Below the pieces are notes generated by a model. That model was not told the origin of the DNA and made no database searches. It saw nothing but the letters and a program-made list of their open reading frames with translations. DNA of 64,000 bases from Perca fluviatilis. Taxonomy: Eukaryota > Chordata > Actinopteri > Perciformes > Percidae. Positions 11,719-21,742 of the stretch are shown in pieces. The stretch is from positions 2,403,620 to 2,467,619 of the forward strand of contig NC_053134.1 in NCBI RefSeq assembly GCF_010015445.1, in the 5' to 3' direction. A program made the position numbers and the translations under genes. Numbering within the stretch: the first letter of the stretch is position 1; each line of letters opens with the position of its first letter.

Positions 11719-11907
11719 ATGGTAACGAGCTATGACGCGGTTCAGCGGCAAAACGACCAGCAACTAATCGGAATATGGACCTCCTTCGTGCTGGCTGATC
11801 CCGGAGAAACATACGATGTAAACTTTCGTTCCTACAAAAACATTAGTTCCAAGACAATAGAGGAAAAGTTCATCATCGCTGTTGCTGGGTTCCCCGATCA
11901 TTTATGA
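11719..11907 (+). pseudogene. Possible MADF-like fragment from a Harbinger-type element
   Basis: A 62-codon frame contains a YDVNFRSYKN stretch that resembles the LYD...YKD core of MADF DNA-binding domains, which often accompany PIF/Harbinger transposons. Upstream sequence ('gttcacaccgccgccgactt') has the look of a fish miniature-element terminus. The conserved later Trp is absent, and the frame stops quickly. Resemblance is weak and could be chance. Confidence 0.3.
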
Positions 11908-11950
11908 TAGGACGTTGTTTGCGTATAGGGACCAGTTAACGTTACCTGCT

Positions 11951-12070
11951 GGTCACATGGTCTCTAAACAGTCACATGGTCTCTAAACAGTCTCATGGCC
12001 TCTAAACAGGTCACATGGTCTCTAAACAGTCACATGGTCTCTAAACAGTCACCTCGTCTCTAACCAGTCC
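11951..12070. repeat. 21-bp tandem repeat
   Basis: About six units of 'gtcacatggtctctaaacag' with small variants (tcatggcc, cctcgtc). Confidence 0.88.
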
Positions 12071-12815
12071 TCTCACGGTGAAGTCCTGCACGGATCAACA
12101 GCTGGTTGGCTGCTCGCTCTGCCTGCATATTGCTGCGGTTCAGCGGCTAACGAGCGAGCTAACTGCTAACAGACACCGCCGCGACCAACAAACAACAAAA
12201 ATTCTGCCATTATACAGTACAGGCCAAAAGTTTGGACACCCCTTCTCGTTCAATGAGTTTCCTTTTTATTTTCATGACTATTTACATTGTAGATTCTCAC
12301 TGAAGGCATCAAAACTATGAATGAACACATATGGAATTATGTACTTAACAAAAAAGTGTGAAATAACTGAAAACATGTCTTATATTTTAGATTCTTCAAA
12401 GTAGCCACCCTTTGCTTTTTTATTACAGTTTTTGGCCATTGCTTGAACACTATAGACCCATGCTTAGACTGAAGTAACACAACTTGAAGCTTTTGTTACC
12501 ATACCTCAAACACATGTACCCATACCTTAAACAAAAGCGCTGCTTTGCACTCTAGTTGCAATTCTGCAACACACTTACTCCTTTATGCAACACACTTGGT
12601 CCTGCATACTACACTCTATTTCATACAGAAGACACTTCGTTCTAAAATGAAATCTCAGGGTGCCATTTGGAAAACACATGTATCCAAAATACAAAACACA
12701 TCGGGTAATTGCAACCACTCAAATACACACCTAAAGGCACTTACTTGCAAAACTGAACACCAATCAGCCAGCTACAAAAAGCCCTCAGTTTAGCCATTTC
12801 AAGAACTTTGCAAGC

Positions 12816-13090
12816 ATGGATGGGGAGAGAGCAAGAGGCAGAGGTAGAGCAAGAGGAAGAGGAAGAGCAAGAGCAAGAGCAAGAGCAAGAGCAAGAGGAA
12901 GAGGAGGAGGACAAGGTCAAGGTCGAAGAGGCCATGCACGGACCCCTATTTCTGATGATATAAGAGCAACTTTGGTGGACCATGTCATCAACCATGGCCT
13001 GACTATGAGGGAAGCTGGGCAGAGAGTCCACCCACATCTAAGCCGCTTCACAGTGGCATCTGTAATAAGAACATTCCGACTAGAAAACAG
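12816..13090 (+). pseudogene. Tc1/mariner transposase, N-terminal DNA-binding exon
   Basis: From the ATG, residues 4-40 are a low-complexity Arg/Gly/Ala tract that grew from GCAAGA repeats. Residues 45-92 (ISDDIRATLVDHVINHGLTM...) form a helix-turn-helix of the paired-like type found at the N terminus of fish Tc1/mariner transposases. The frame then meets AG|GTATGT, a good splice donor, and beyond it reads through non-homologous sequence. The DDE/D catalytic domain is absent from the element. The product, if made, would be a DNA-binding fragment only. Confidence 0.65.
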
Positions 13091-13267
13091 GTATGTCTTC
13101 ACCTCTCTACCTTCTACTCTGCTCAGATGGTATTTACAGCACTGTACTACAGTATATCACATTACCACAGTCATTACACACACGTGTACAGGGTATTGCA
13201 GGGTGCTAATGCTCCTTTTGCAGCCAAAGTGGTAGTTTTTGTGAAACATACCATACATACCATACTT

Positions 13268-13330
13268 TACATTGCTTGCGATGTCGATGAGGTCCTGTGG
13301 CCAGACCCCAACAGACGGCAGGATCCATGA
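13268..13330 (+). pseudogene. Likely transposase C-terminal remnant
   Basis: The short frame IACDVDEVLWPDPNRRQDP ends at a stop shortly before the element's 3' region. Its acidic, Trp-containing tail looks like the C terminus belonging to the exon at 12816. The link is inference from position and memory of the family; no alignment was possible. Confidence 0.4.
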
Positions 13331-14140
13331 GCCCACATATGCACAATTGCCATGATTTTCTGTGTTTACAGTAGTGTTTTTCTATTGTTATTATAATTTT
13401 TTTTTGCTTTATCTGAATTCATGTTACTGCAATGTACAGTGCTGCAATGTACAATATTGAGTAGGCCTATTTGCTTTTTTGGTTGTTTGAAAATGTGCCT
13501 CCTGAAAATCTGCCTTCTGAATAAACACTGACAATCAAAGACTGCAGTGTTTTATATAATGTAGACTAGTGTGTTCCCCCTGATCTGAAAGTGTATGCAT
13601 ATGATGCAAGTATGTGGCATTTTGTCATCAGAGTTACATTTTGACAAAGGAATGTTAGGTTTTGATAGCAGAGTTTAGGTTTTGATAGTAGAGTTTCAAT
13701 TTGACACAGATGTGAATGGTATATGTCCCAGTGTTGTGTCATGTTTACTTGTGTGTAGAGTTTTGGCACAATGAGCAAAGTTTTGCAAAATGTGTTCAAG
13801 CAACGGGCAAAAACTGTAATAAGGGAAAAACTTCCACTAATTAACCCTGACAAAGCACACCTGTGAAGGTAAAACCATTTCAGGTGACTACCTCATGAAG
13901 CTCATTGAGAGAACACCAAGGGTTTGCAGAGTTATCAAAAAAGCAAAGGGTGGCTACTTTGAAGAATCTAAAATATAAGACATGTTTTCAGTTATTTCAC
14001 ACTTTTTTGTTAAGTACATAATTCCATATGTGTTCATTCATAGTTTTGATGCCTTCAGTGAGAATCTACAATGTAAATAGTCATGAAAATAAAGAAACAC
14101 ATTGAATGAGAAGGTGTGTCCAAACTTTTGGTCTGTACTG

Positions 14141-14930
14141 TATATGTACTTTATAAAAGGTTTCTAGTGTCAGTGTACTGGCCGTGCAGTGGCTGCTTGT
14201 GCTTTTTTTTTTTTTTTAAATTGTGTGTTGAACACGATCGAAGAACGCTGCCACGTAAGAGCGGCCGAAGCGTCAAACAGCTTCCCCGAACTTTTTGACA
14301 AGCGTTCTCGACAGGGCGGCCAGAGCTTCTTTTGCAGCTCAAGTCAGCGACGGTGTGTACGTACAGTAAGGCTGGTAAAAACCCAGGGAAAAATACTAAA
14401 AAAAAAAAGGCACAAGGCTGAACCAAACTGACAGGATAGAAACTAACTCAATAGACCAGGACCAGGACACAAACTAGCAGGGCCAGGACCACAAACTCAC
14501 ACAGGCAGAACAACGGACACAAAACAATCTAACAAGACACAAAGGGAAACACAGAGGCTAAATAAACTAGGTAAGGAGCTAACACGGGACAGGTGACACC
14601 AGGGCAGGGGAACAGGTGGAGCGCATCAGACAATCACACAGGCGGGAAAACACAGGAAGCAGAACTAGACACGACGAGACAGAAAACGGACTATCACAAT
14701 AAAACAGGAAACAGAACATAATGCAAAACAAGACCGAAAATAATAATAAATTGAATTTATATAGCGAATCACTCAATGACAAGGAGACAAAACCCACAGT
14801 ACAAAAACAATCCATAGGGACCTACATTAAACAGAAGTCAGTCCTTCCAGAGTTTTTTTGTGATTGTTGCGGGACAAAAATCCTTGATTATGCGGCACGT
14901 TTTCTTAAAAAATGCGATGGAATATGCAGG
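14141..14930. other. Intergenic, A-rich, partly older repeat
   Basis: About 14430-14700 is rich in 'acaggac', 'cacaaac' and 'acaggtg' words that resemble common fish repeat DNA. 14840-14938 belongs to the repeat interrupted at 14939 by a hAT element and continued after 15131. No gene was seen. Confidence 0.5.
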
Positions 14931-14938
14931 ATATTTAT

Positions 14939-15123
14939 CAGAGGTGTATAGTCCAGGTGCCAGAAAGTAAAAATCCTGCCATGTTTTTGGATCTGCCTCT
15001 ACATCTAGAACAGGTGTTTTCACTAACGAGCTCATCTACCTGGTAGAGGAGCTGGTTTAATGATGGTTGGGACAGCTGCTGGACAGGATTTCTACTTTCT
15101 GGCACCTGGACTATACACCTCTG
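14939..15123. mobile_element. 185-bp hAT miniature element with perfect 8-bp duplication
   Basis: It starts CAGAGGTGTATAGTCCAGG and ends with the inverse (CCTGGACTATACACCTCTG). The two arms are inverted repeats over about 45 bp. ATATTTAT lies directly on both sides (14931-14938, 15124-15131). The hAT signature is complete; there is no coding capacity. Confidence 0.92.
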
Positions 15124-15131
15124 ATATTTAT

Positions 15132-15623
15132 GCAATTTTATGCGATGAAATTGCGGGAACTTGCAAAAACTGCAGTTTGATGAAAAAGAGAAAAAAAAGT
15201 GATTCCCCCAACACCCTGCTTTTTTAAAACTTAATTTCCAAAAATAGTTTACAGATATTCAGTCATTGCAATAAGTAAGCAAATAAGATACAAAAATATA
15301 TACAAATAATATAATATTAAAGTAAAAATAAAAGTAATAGTCTAAACAGGGAAATAAAAGATACAAAAGAGACAGACTTTCAAAAATTGTTAATAATATA
15401 GACAGCAGGAGCACTTAAACAGATAATATCAGATATTAAGATAGCTTTCTTATTGGATACCAACTTAAGAGACTCAGAGTACAACATGTCAAATTCAACC
15501 TCCAACACCTGCTTTATGATGATGTTCACTTCACTTCATAACGTCACTTCATAACGTTCCCATGGCAACAGGGGAAAATGGCTGCTCTTGTGTGAAGTAA
15601 ATGCAACATTTTTTCAAGATGTA
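15132..15623. other. Rest of the host repeat, then AT-rich sequence
   Basis: The first ~70 bases continue the repeat cut at 14938 ('gcaattttatgcgatgaaat'). The rest is AT-rich with no gene or RNA feature. Confidence 0.5.
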
Positions 15624-16157
15624 CAGTACAGGCCAAAAGTTTGGACACACCTTCTCATTCAATGCGTTTCCTTTTTATTTTCATGACTATTTACATTGTA
15701 GATTCTCACTGAAGGCATCAAAACTATGAATGAACACATATGGAATTATGTACTTAACAAAAAAGTGTGAAATAACTGAAAACATGTCTTATATTTTAGA
15801 TTCTTCAAAGTAGCCACCCTTTGCTTTTTTATTAATAAGGGAAAAACTTCCACTAATGAACCCTGACAAAGCACACCTGTGAAGGTAAAACCATTTCAGG
15901 TGACTACCTCATGAAGCTCATTGAGAGAACACCAAGGGTTTGCAGAGTTACTAAAAAAAGCAAAGGGTGGCTACTTTGAAGAATCTAAAATATAAGACAT
16001 GTTTTCAGTTATTTCACACTTTTTTGTTAAGTACATAATTCCATATGTGTTCATTCATAGTTTTGATGCCTTCAGTGAGAATCTACAATGTAAATAGTCA
16101 TGAAAATAAAGAAACACATTGAATGAGAAGGTGTGTCCAAACTTTTGGCCTTTACTG
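15624..16157. mobile_element. Intact long-inverted-repeat MITE (empty-site copy)
   Basis: TA-flanked, 534 bp. It starts CAGTACAGGCC and ends GGCCTTTACTG. The two arms of about 210 bp are inverted repeats, so a single strand could fold into one long hairpin. It is highly similar to 12215-14140 without the nested insertion. Confidence 0.9.
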
Positions 16158-16183
16158 TATATTATCTGCCCACTTACCACTTA

Positions 16184-16184
<1 letters not shown>

Positions 16185-16223
<39 letters not shown>
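16185..16223. repeat. (CA)n microsatellite
   Basis: About 19 CA dinucleotides, just downstream of the MITE. Confidence 0.95.
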
Positions 16224-16225
<2 letters not shown>

Positions 16226-16339
16226 GGGTCAAGGTTCAATATGGAATGGATTAATCTGCGTTTAAAAAAAAAATTAATTTATTGAAATGAACGTGTTATT
16301 TTGACAGCCCTAATATAAAGACAAACTATTACATGTAAA

Positions 16340-16545
16340 AATATAGTGCCCTTTTTGGTCTTGATTGCAATATATTTTTTTATATGTAGGCTGTCAATAT
16401 ATACACATATATGGTATATGCATATATGGCAATATATTGGAAAATATAAATATTAAATCACATATGTGGGAATATATTGCCCAATATATCACGTGATATT
16501 TTCCAATGTACTGCAATATATTTTGGTTTCGTAAGGATATGGCTG
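16340..16545. repeat. AT-rich element related to 9.7-10.5 kb
   Basis: Repeated 'caatatattg' and 'atatatgg' words are closed by 'ttttggtttcgtaagg', the inverse of the CTTACGAAA start at about 9689. Likely the opposite end of the same transposon family. Confidence 0.55.
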
Positions 16546-16664
16546 ACCCCGTCTTGCATTACCTGCTCTATCTCCACAGCGCTGTGGAAGAAGGTCTGGC
16601 TACACCACAGATGTATTCTGGGATATGGGAGGGAAAAAAAACGCTGTATTGTTTGTATTTCTTT

Positions 16665-17510
16665 AAACCAATCACAGTCGTCTTGGGCGGGGCTAAGCTC
16701 TGGACGCAGCGAAGGCGGCTCTGCTAAATAGTCTCAGGAAGGAACTTGTTTTGGTGGAACATTTGCACCCTGCTAAAGAAAATGCCACATACAGGGTCCT
16801 ATCTTGCACCCGGCGCAGCGCAGCTAGTTCAGGACCGACCCTGTTTCCCATCCAGCGCCCACGCCGTTTAAATAGCAAATGCACCTGCACCCATCTGTAG
16901 ACCATGGGCGTGCTGGTCTTACAGGGAGGTGTGTTCAGGTGCATTCTGGGCGTGCTGGTCTTACAGGGAGGTGTGTTCAGGTGCATTCTGGGCGTGCTGG
17001 TCTTACAGGGAGGTGTGTTCAGGTGCATTCTGGGCGTGCTGGTCTTACAGGGAGGTGTGTTCAGGTGCATTCTGGGCGTGCTGGTCTTACTGGGAGGTGT
17101 GTTCAGGTGCATTCTGGGCGTGCTGGTCTTACAGGGAGGTGTGTTCAGGTGCATTCTGGGCGTGCTGGTCTTACATGGAGGTGTGTTCAGGTGCATTCTG
17201 GGTGTGCTGGTCTTACAGGGAGGTGTGTTCAGGTGCATTCTGGGTGTGCTGGTCTTACATGGAGGTGTGTTCAGGTGCATTCTGGGTGTGCTGGTCTTAC
17301 AGGGAGGTGTGTTCAGGTGCATTCTGGGTGTGCTGGTCTTACAGGGAGGTGTGTGGTGAAGTGAACTGTTGACACAATCCAGTACCGTGAGATATTTAAA
17401 TGAGCTGATCCATGGTTAAACCTCATTGGCTCTTACCAGTGTATCTCTGTGTGTACTTCGTCCACAGCAATCCCACCAATCAGTCCCAAACGTCCCAGTT
17501 TGATGGTTAT
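16665..17510. repeat. Dispersed repeat, copy 2 (with inserted array)
   Basis: The flanks (16665-16793 and about 17356-17510) match 2095-2372. Between them lies extra sequence beginning 'acagggtcctatcttgcacc' plus a 42-bp array. The segment before the array resembles the terminus of another fish miniature element, so this may be a nested insertion. Confidence 0.7.
16905..17357. repeat. 42-bp minisatellite, about 11 units
   Basis: The unit is 'ggcgtgctggtcttacaggg' + 'aggtgtgttcaggtgcattc' + 'tg'. Left units carry GGGCGTG, right units GGGTGTG, and some have ACATGG for ACAGGG, so the array grew by block duplication. 42 is divisible by three, which leaves three forward frames and one reverse frame open; none is a gene. 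Confidence 0.95.
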
Positions 17511-17954
17511 TTCCGAAACAGAGTTTTGCAAGGCGAGGGACATCTATGAAAAGCCGTTTTGGGTCGTCTTTCCACTTTTTCTAATGCACTGGAATGCTTT
17601 TCATAGTAAAAGATCTAATGCTGTCTGTGCAGAATTATTTTAAAACTCATCTTCATATTATTACAGTCATGCAAAAAAAAACTGAAATTTCAGTGTTATG
17701 AGTCTGGCATCTCGTTATAACTGCTTCCCGTGAAGGCCTTGATTGGGGTCGTGGCGCTCTGGGTAATTGCATTAATTGTATTCTCTCCTCGCTCATTACG
17801 CACAGCAGAGAGCAATCGCAAGAAGGCTGAGCTGCGCCTCGTCTCATCTGAAGCCAAATCCCTACTTTTTTTGTCTGTGTTCGTGTATGCAGGTGTGTGT
17901 TTAGTATTGTGTTCTTTGTGATGTGTTGGTAGTAATGTATTGAAGTAAGCAGGG

Positions 17955-18130
17955 TATGTGTACATGTGTGTGTATAGGTTATTTGTGTCTTGTGTGTGTC
18001 TGTATGTCTGTACGTGCGTGGGAGTGTGTGCATGTGTGTGTGTCTGTGTGTGTGTGTGTGTTTGTGTGCGTGCGTGTGTATCTGCGTGCGTGGGAGTGTG
18101 TGCGTGTGTGTGCGGTGTGTGTGTGTGTAA
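17955..18130. repeat. Imperfect (GT)n tract
   Basis: Dominated by TGTG with interspersed TGCG and TGTCTG words. Confidence 0.9.
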
Positions 18131-18199
18131 GCATTGAACATTTTGTTAAAAGAGAAGAGAAAGTGGTAAATAACAACCAGATACAACAACTTTTGAATC

Positions 18200-18840
18200 T
18201 GCTGTATACGATTTTTTCCGACGTCTTTGGCGACTTTTTAAAAAGGTTTTTGGCACCTTTTTTTCAAAACAAATTCGCGCATTTTTCTTAGTTTTGGACA
18301 CTTTTATTTCTCTTTTTTTCATCAATGTTTTTGTCTTTTTTTTCTCGTTTCGGTGCTTTTCCTCCATTGATTTAAAACATTTTTTATTTTCCACGATTTG
18401 ACACTTTTTCGTAGGCTACGTTGTACGTAAATCTGTACATCTTATAGGAATTATTTTTCAATATTTTTGTAGCTTTTTCATAATTTGTTTCTTTTTTCCG
18501 AAGTTTTTTCATTTATTTATTTTGACGATTATGGCCTTTATTCCCTGCGTTTTTGACAGGTTTTTTTTTCAACATTTCTCGCTTTTTTCTGAAGTTTTTC
18601 TCGCTTATTCTCTCATTTCTTTATTTTTTCTGAAAGATTGTCTTTTTTTTTTGACGTTTCTGACACTTTCTTTCAACATTTCTGTCTTTTTTCGCTTTCG
18701 CTTGTCGGTTCTTGTGACTTTGGTTGCTTTTTCTGAAGTTTTTGTCGTTTTTTTTTTGACGTTTGCCTTTTTTCATCAACGTTTTTTTACAACATTGCCC
18801 TTTTTTACACTTTTCTTCTGATCTTTCTGTTTTTAAATGA
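18200..18840. repeat. T-rich spaced repeat array
   Basis: Degenerate units of about 20-25 bp in which poly-T runs alternate with 'gtcgctttttt' or 'gacgttttt' words. Equivalent arrays occur at about 20400-20780 (T-rich) and 25915-26560, 33200-33360, 34620-34770 and 35700-35850 (A-rich). Frames through them encode Phe- or Lys-rich low-complexity peptides. Confidence 0.75.
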
Positions 18841-19499
18841 AACCCTTGTGTTATCCACATAATGTTTTCAGACGCTGGAAGTGGAATTGTGGGTTTTGGG
18901 CGTGCTTGCCCCTCTGGCACGACGATGTGTTTTCTGATCCCAGCGTTCCCAGAGCGTTTGGACGCCGCTGCGCCGCTGATTGATGGAGCTATTCTTATGG
19001 CTGTGACCCGTTACGTAAAAAAAACACAGTCAGACCCTAAAAATAAGAGCAGGCTTTCCAGGACATTCATTGCTTGCTTTCGTACAGAACCAGGAATCTG
19101 GATCCATCAGTCACCGCCCAGATTAATCACATTAGCGCCATCGGAGGCCGCGTGGATAAAAGTTATCGCCGCGAGTCTGTTGTGGCTGAGCCGACATAAA
19201 CCGGTCCGTGTGGGGAAGGAGTTATGTCAAATGTATGATACGTGCAGCTGAGATAGAAGAGGCAGCTTTCCAGGAAACAAATAAATAACTGGGGGTGTGG
19301 GCTGTGAGTTCACATCGCTGGTTGGAGTTGGATATGTTGGAGTTGGAGTTTGTCCAGTTGTAGATGTTTAAATTTCCATTTTTAGAGCTGCACGTAGTGG
19401 ACTTTTTGCCACAAAGCTGCACAATAGGATCACATAGAGTTATATTAGAGTGTACGGAAGCCCATTTCCGCCAACGTGATGAACAAAAACACCATCCTG
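18841..19499. other. Intergenic, no gene seen
   Basis: A 129-codon frame from 18862 has no family resemblance and no splice context that I trust; I treat it as non-coding. Confidence 0.45.
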
Positions 19500-19625
19500 T
19501 AAGTTCTTTATAATGAGAACCTTCTCAAAATAAGGAGTTAGTTTCTCAAAATAATGAGATAATACCTCAAAATATTGAGTTAGTACCTCAAAATATTGAG
19601 TTATATCTCAAAATAATGAGTTAGT
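19500..19625. repeat. Short tandem repeat 'ctcaaaataatgagttagta'
   Basis: About five units of 19-23 bp. Each unit is partly palindromic (CTCAAAATATTGAG), so the run could form hairpins. Confidence 0.8.
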
Positions 19626-19977
19626 TTCTCACTGGATGCATGTATTTTCGGCCGGATGTCTGTCCCCGTCCAGGTTAAATCCAGACAGCTAGCTAGACTA
19701 TCTGTCCAATCTGAGTTTTCTGTTCTGCATATCATATCATTTTGAGCATCAAAGACTTCCTTTACTGCATTCTGATACACTTTTATGCACCAATTTACTG
19801 TGGAAATACATTTATTGCCTATGCAAAGATAAAAAAACACAGATGACAATTCTAAATATGTCAAAAATATAATGGAAAGTATGTTTTTGCGTGTCATTGG
19901 GCATTTTTAAGTGGGAATATGGAAATCCTGGAGCTTTCTTAGTGGGTATACTGCGTATACCTGCGTATCACGTAGAC

Positions 19978-20962
19978 CAGTGTTTCTCAAATGGGGGTAC
20001 GTGTCCGCCTAGGGGTACTTTGGAGGACTGCAGGAGTACGTGTCCCCCTAGGGGTACTCTGGAGGACTGCAGGGTACGTGTCCCCCTAGGGGTACTCTGG
20101 AGGACTGCAGGAGGTACGTGTCCGCCTAGGGGTACTTTGGAGGACTGCGAGGGTGCGGTGTCCCCCTAGGGGTACTCTGGAGGACTGCAGGGGGTACGTG
20201 TCCCCCTAGGGTACTCTGGAGGACTGCAGGAGGTACGTGTCCGCCTAGGGGTACTTTGGAGGACTGCAGGGGGTACGTGTCCGCCTAGGGGTACTTTGGA
20301 GGACTGCAGGGGGTACGTGTCCCCCTAGGGGTACTCTGGAGGACTGCACTGTACGTGACATTTTTTGCAAAATTTGCTTTAATTACCAGGCTGTAGTTAC
20401 CTCTACTGTGATTTTTTTCTCCAAGTTTGTCGCTTTTTTCAAAGTTTTTGTCTCTGTTTTTGAAGTTTGTCACCTTTTTTGAAGGTTTTGTCGTTTGTTT
20501 TGACCTATTCTTGCCTTTCTTCCTGACTTTTTTCTACTGTCTGTTTTTCTTTGAACTTTTTGTCAAATTTTTTCTGCTTTTTTCAAAGTCTTTTGTCACT
20601 TTTTTCGAAGTTTGACGCTTATTTGAATTTTTTTGTCCCTTTTGTCGCCCTAGTGTTGCCTTCCCTCTTCTACTGTGTTTTTTTTCCAAGTTTTTATTAC
20701 TATTTTCGACCTATTCTTGCCTTCCTTCCTTCTTTCTAACGTCTTTTTCCAAGTTTTTGTCTCCTTTTTCCATCATAATTTAAATATTTTCCAGGTCCAA
20801 GGCTGTTGTTTAGTAAATCCATCGCTGACATCGTTGTATTCTTCCTCTTTATAGAGACTTTTTCTTTCTACCAAACATTATTAGCGCTGGTTAGGGGGTA
20901 CATGGCTTTAAAACACTGTTCAAAAGGGGGAACATTATTAAAAAACAGCTGGAGAACCACTG
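19978..20962. mobile_element. hAT element, non-autonomous, with 8-bp duplication
   Basis: The left terminus is CAGTGTTTCTCAAATGGGGG, and the right terminus inverts to CAGTGGTTCTCCAGCTG. The flanks acgtagac (19970-19977) and atgtagac (20963-20970) match at seven of eight bases. The interior is a minisatellite plus a T-rich spaced array; no transposase remains. Confidence 0.85.
19993..20348. repeat. Approx. 40-bp minisatellite inside the hAT element
   Basis: About eight units of 'gggggtacgtgtccccctag' + 'gggtactctggaggactgca' with small indels. Two versions (CCCCCTAG/ACTCTGG and CCGCCTAG/ACTTTGG) are interspersed. The unit starts just inside the left terminus of the host element. Confidence 0.92.
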
Positions 20963-20970
20963 ATGTAGAC

Positions 20971-21742
20971 TACACCGCTGGGTTATTGCTATGGGACGGG
21001 CTAGTATGAACCTAGGAAGGGAAAATCACAGTATACCCACTACAAAAAACTAGACTCCACCACTGCGTTACACCAATCACAATCATCTTGGTCTAACTAA
21101 CCGGATGTCCTGGAGGTTTTATGGTTTAATGGCCGGTGCAGTTTATCAGGGTGGAGTGGGAATCCTGTTTATACGCCCACATCATTAAACTTCACCTCTG
21201 CACTTCCACCTTAAAGCAACTGTATCTACTGAAGATTATTAATATTCTGCTCAGCTGAAGGCATGCGGTTTTTTTTGTCGGACGCAGCAGGAAATCAATC
21301 CGTCACTTTGCATGCTGGTTGTGAACCATGTAATCTCCTAATGCATCGCCCCCCCACCCCCCCCCCCCACCCTCAGAGACGCAAGAGAGATTCCTGACAT
21401 CAGTGACATGTGAAGACAGTCGTGCAGCCCGAGACTCACTCACATTACTGGAGCGGAGCGGTCACCTTCACCCAAACAGACATACAAGCAGCCATTGGTC
21501 ATTTTAGACCATTTTTAGGGGGGGGGGAGGGGGGGCTCAAGCTCCAAAAAACTGAAGAAACAACAACAATCCCAAAGCAAAAGCTCTCCGTCTCGCCTGT
21601 GACTCACACAATGGACTCTTTTTCACAGCAGACATGTTGACTTGTCATAGTAGGAAAAGCACAGCTGACACTGATAACCTTAACGATGGCTCAGTTCCAT
21701 CAAGTGTCCCAGTAAGATATTTCAGTGAGTCAGCATGAACAA
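20971..21742. other. Intergenic, no gene seen
   Basis: Contains C-rich (about 21350-21370) and G-rich (about 21519-21536) runs. No coding feature recognised. Confidence 0.5.

Larger units (their letters stand above)
12426..13816 (+). mobile_element. Nested Tc1/mariner element, internally deleted
   Basis: Inverted termini CAGTTTTTGGCCATTGCTTG and, at the right, CAGTTTTTGCCCGTTGCTTG (reverse complement) are flanked by TA. Removing the element plus one TA restores 'tttttattaataaggg', exactly the sequence of the empty copy at 15.8 kb. The element keeps the 5' and 3' ends of a transposase gene but lacks the catalytic middle, so it cannot be autonomous. Confidence 0.88.
12215..14140. mobile_element. 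Long-inverted-repeat MITE interrupted by a Tc1/mariner copy
   Basis: The ends CAGTACAGGCCAAAAGTTTGG and, inverted, CAGTACAGACCAAAAG are flanked by TA. The left arm (to 12425) and right arm (13819-14140) are inverted repeats of each other over roughly 200 bp. The second copy at 15624-16157 is intact, so the 1.39 kb between 12426 and 13816 is a later insertion. The TA duplication and long arms point to the Tc1/mariner superfamily. Confidence 0.85.

Noticed and set aside
16693..17372. Four long frames through 16.7-17.4 kb (up to about 200 codons)
   Set aside because: Produced by the 42-bp tandem repeat, whose length is a multiple of three; no domain or splice context.
18862..19251. A 129-codon frame as a possible gene
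   Set aside because: No family resemblance, biased random-looking composition and no supporting splice or polyadenylation context.
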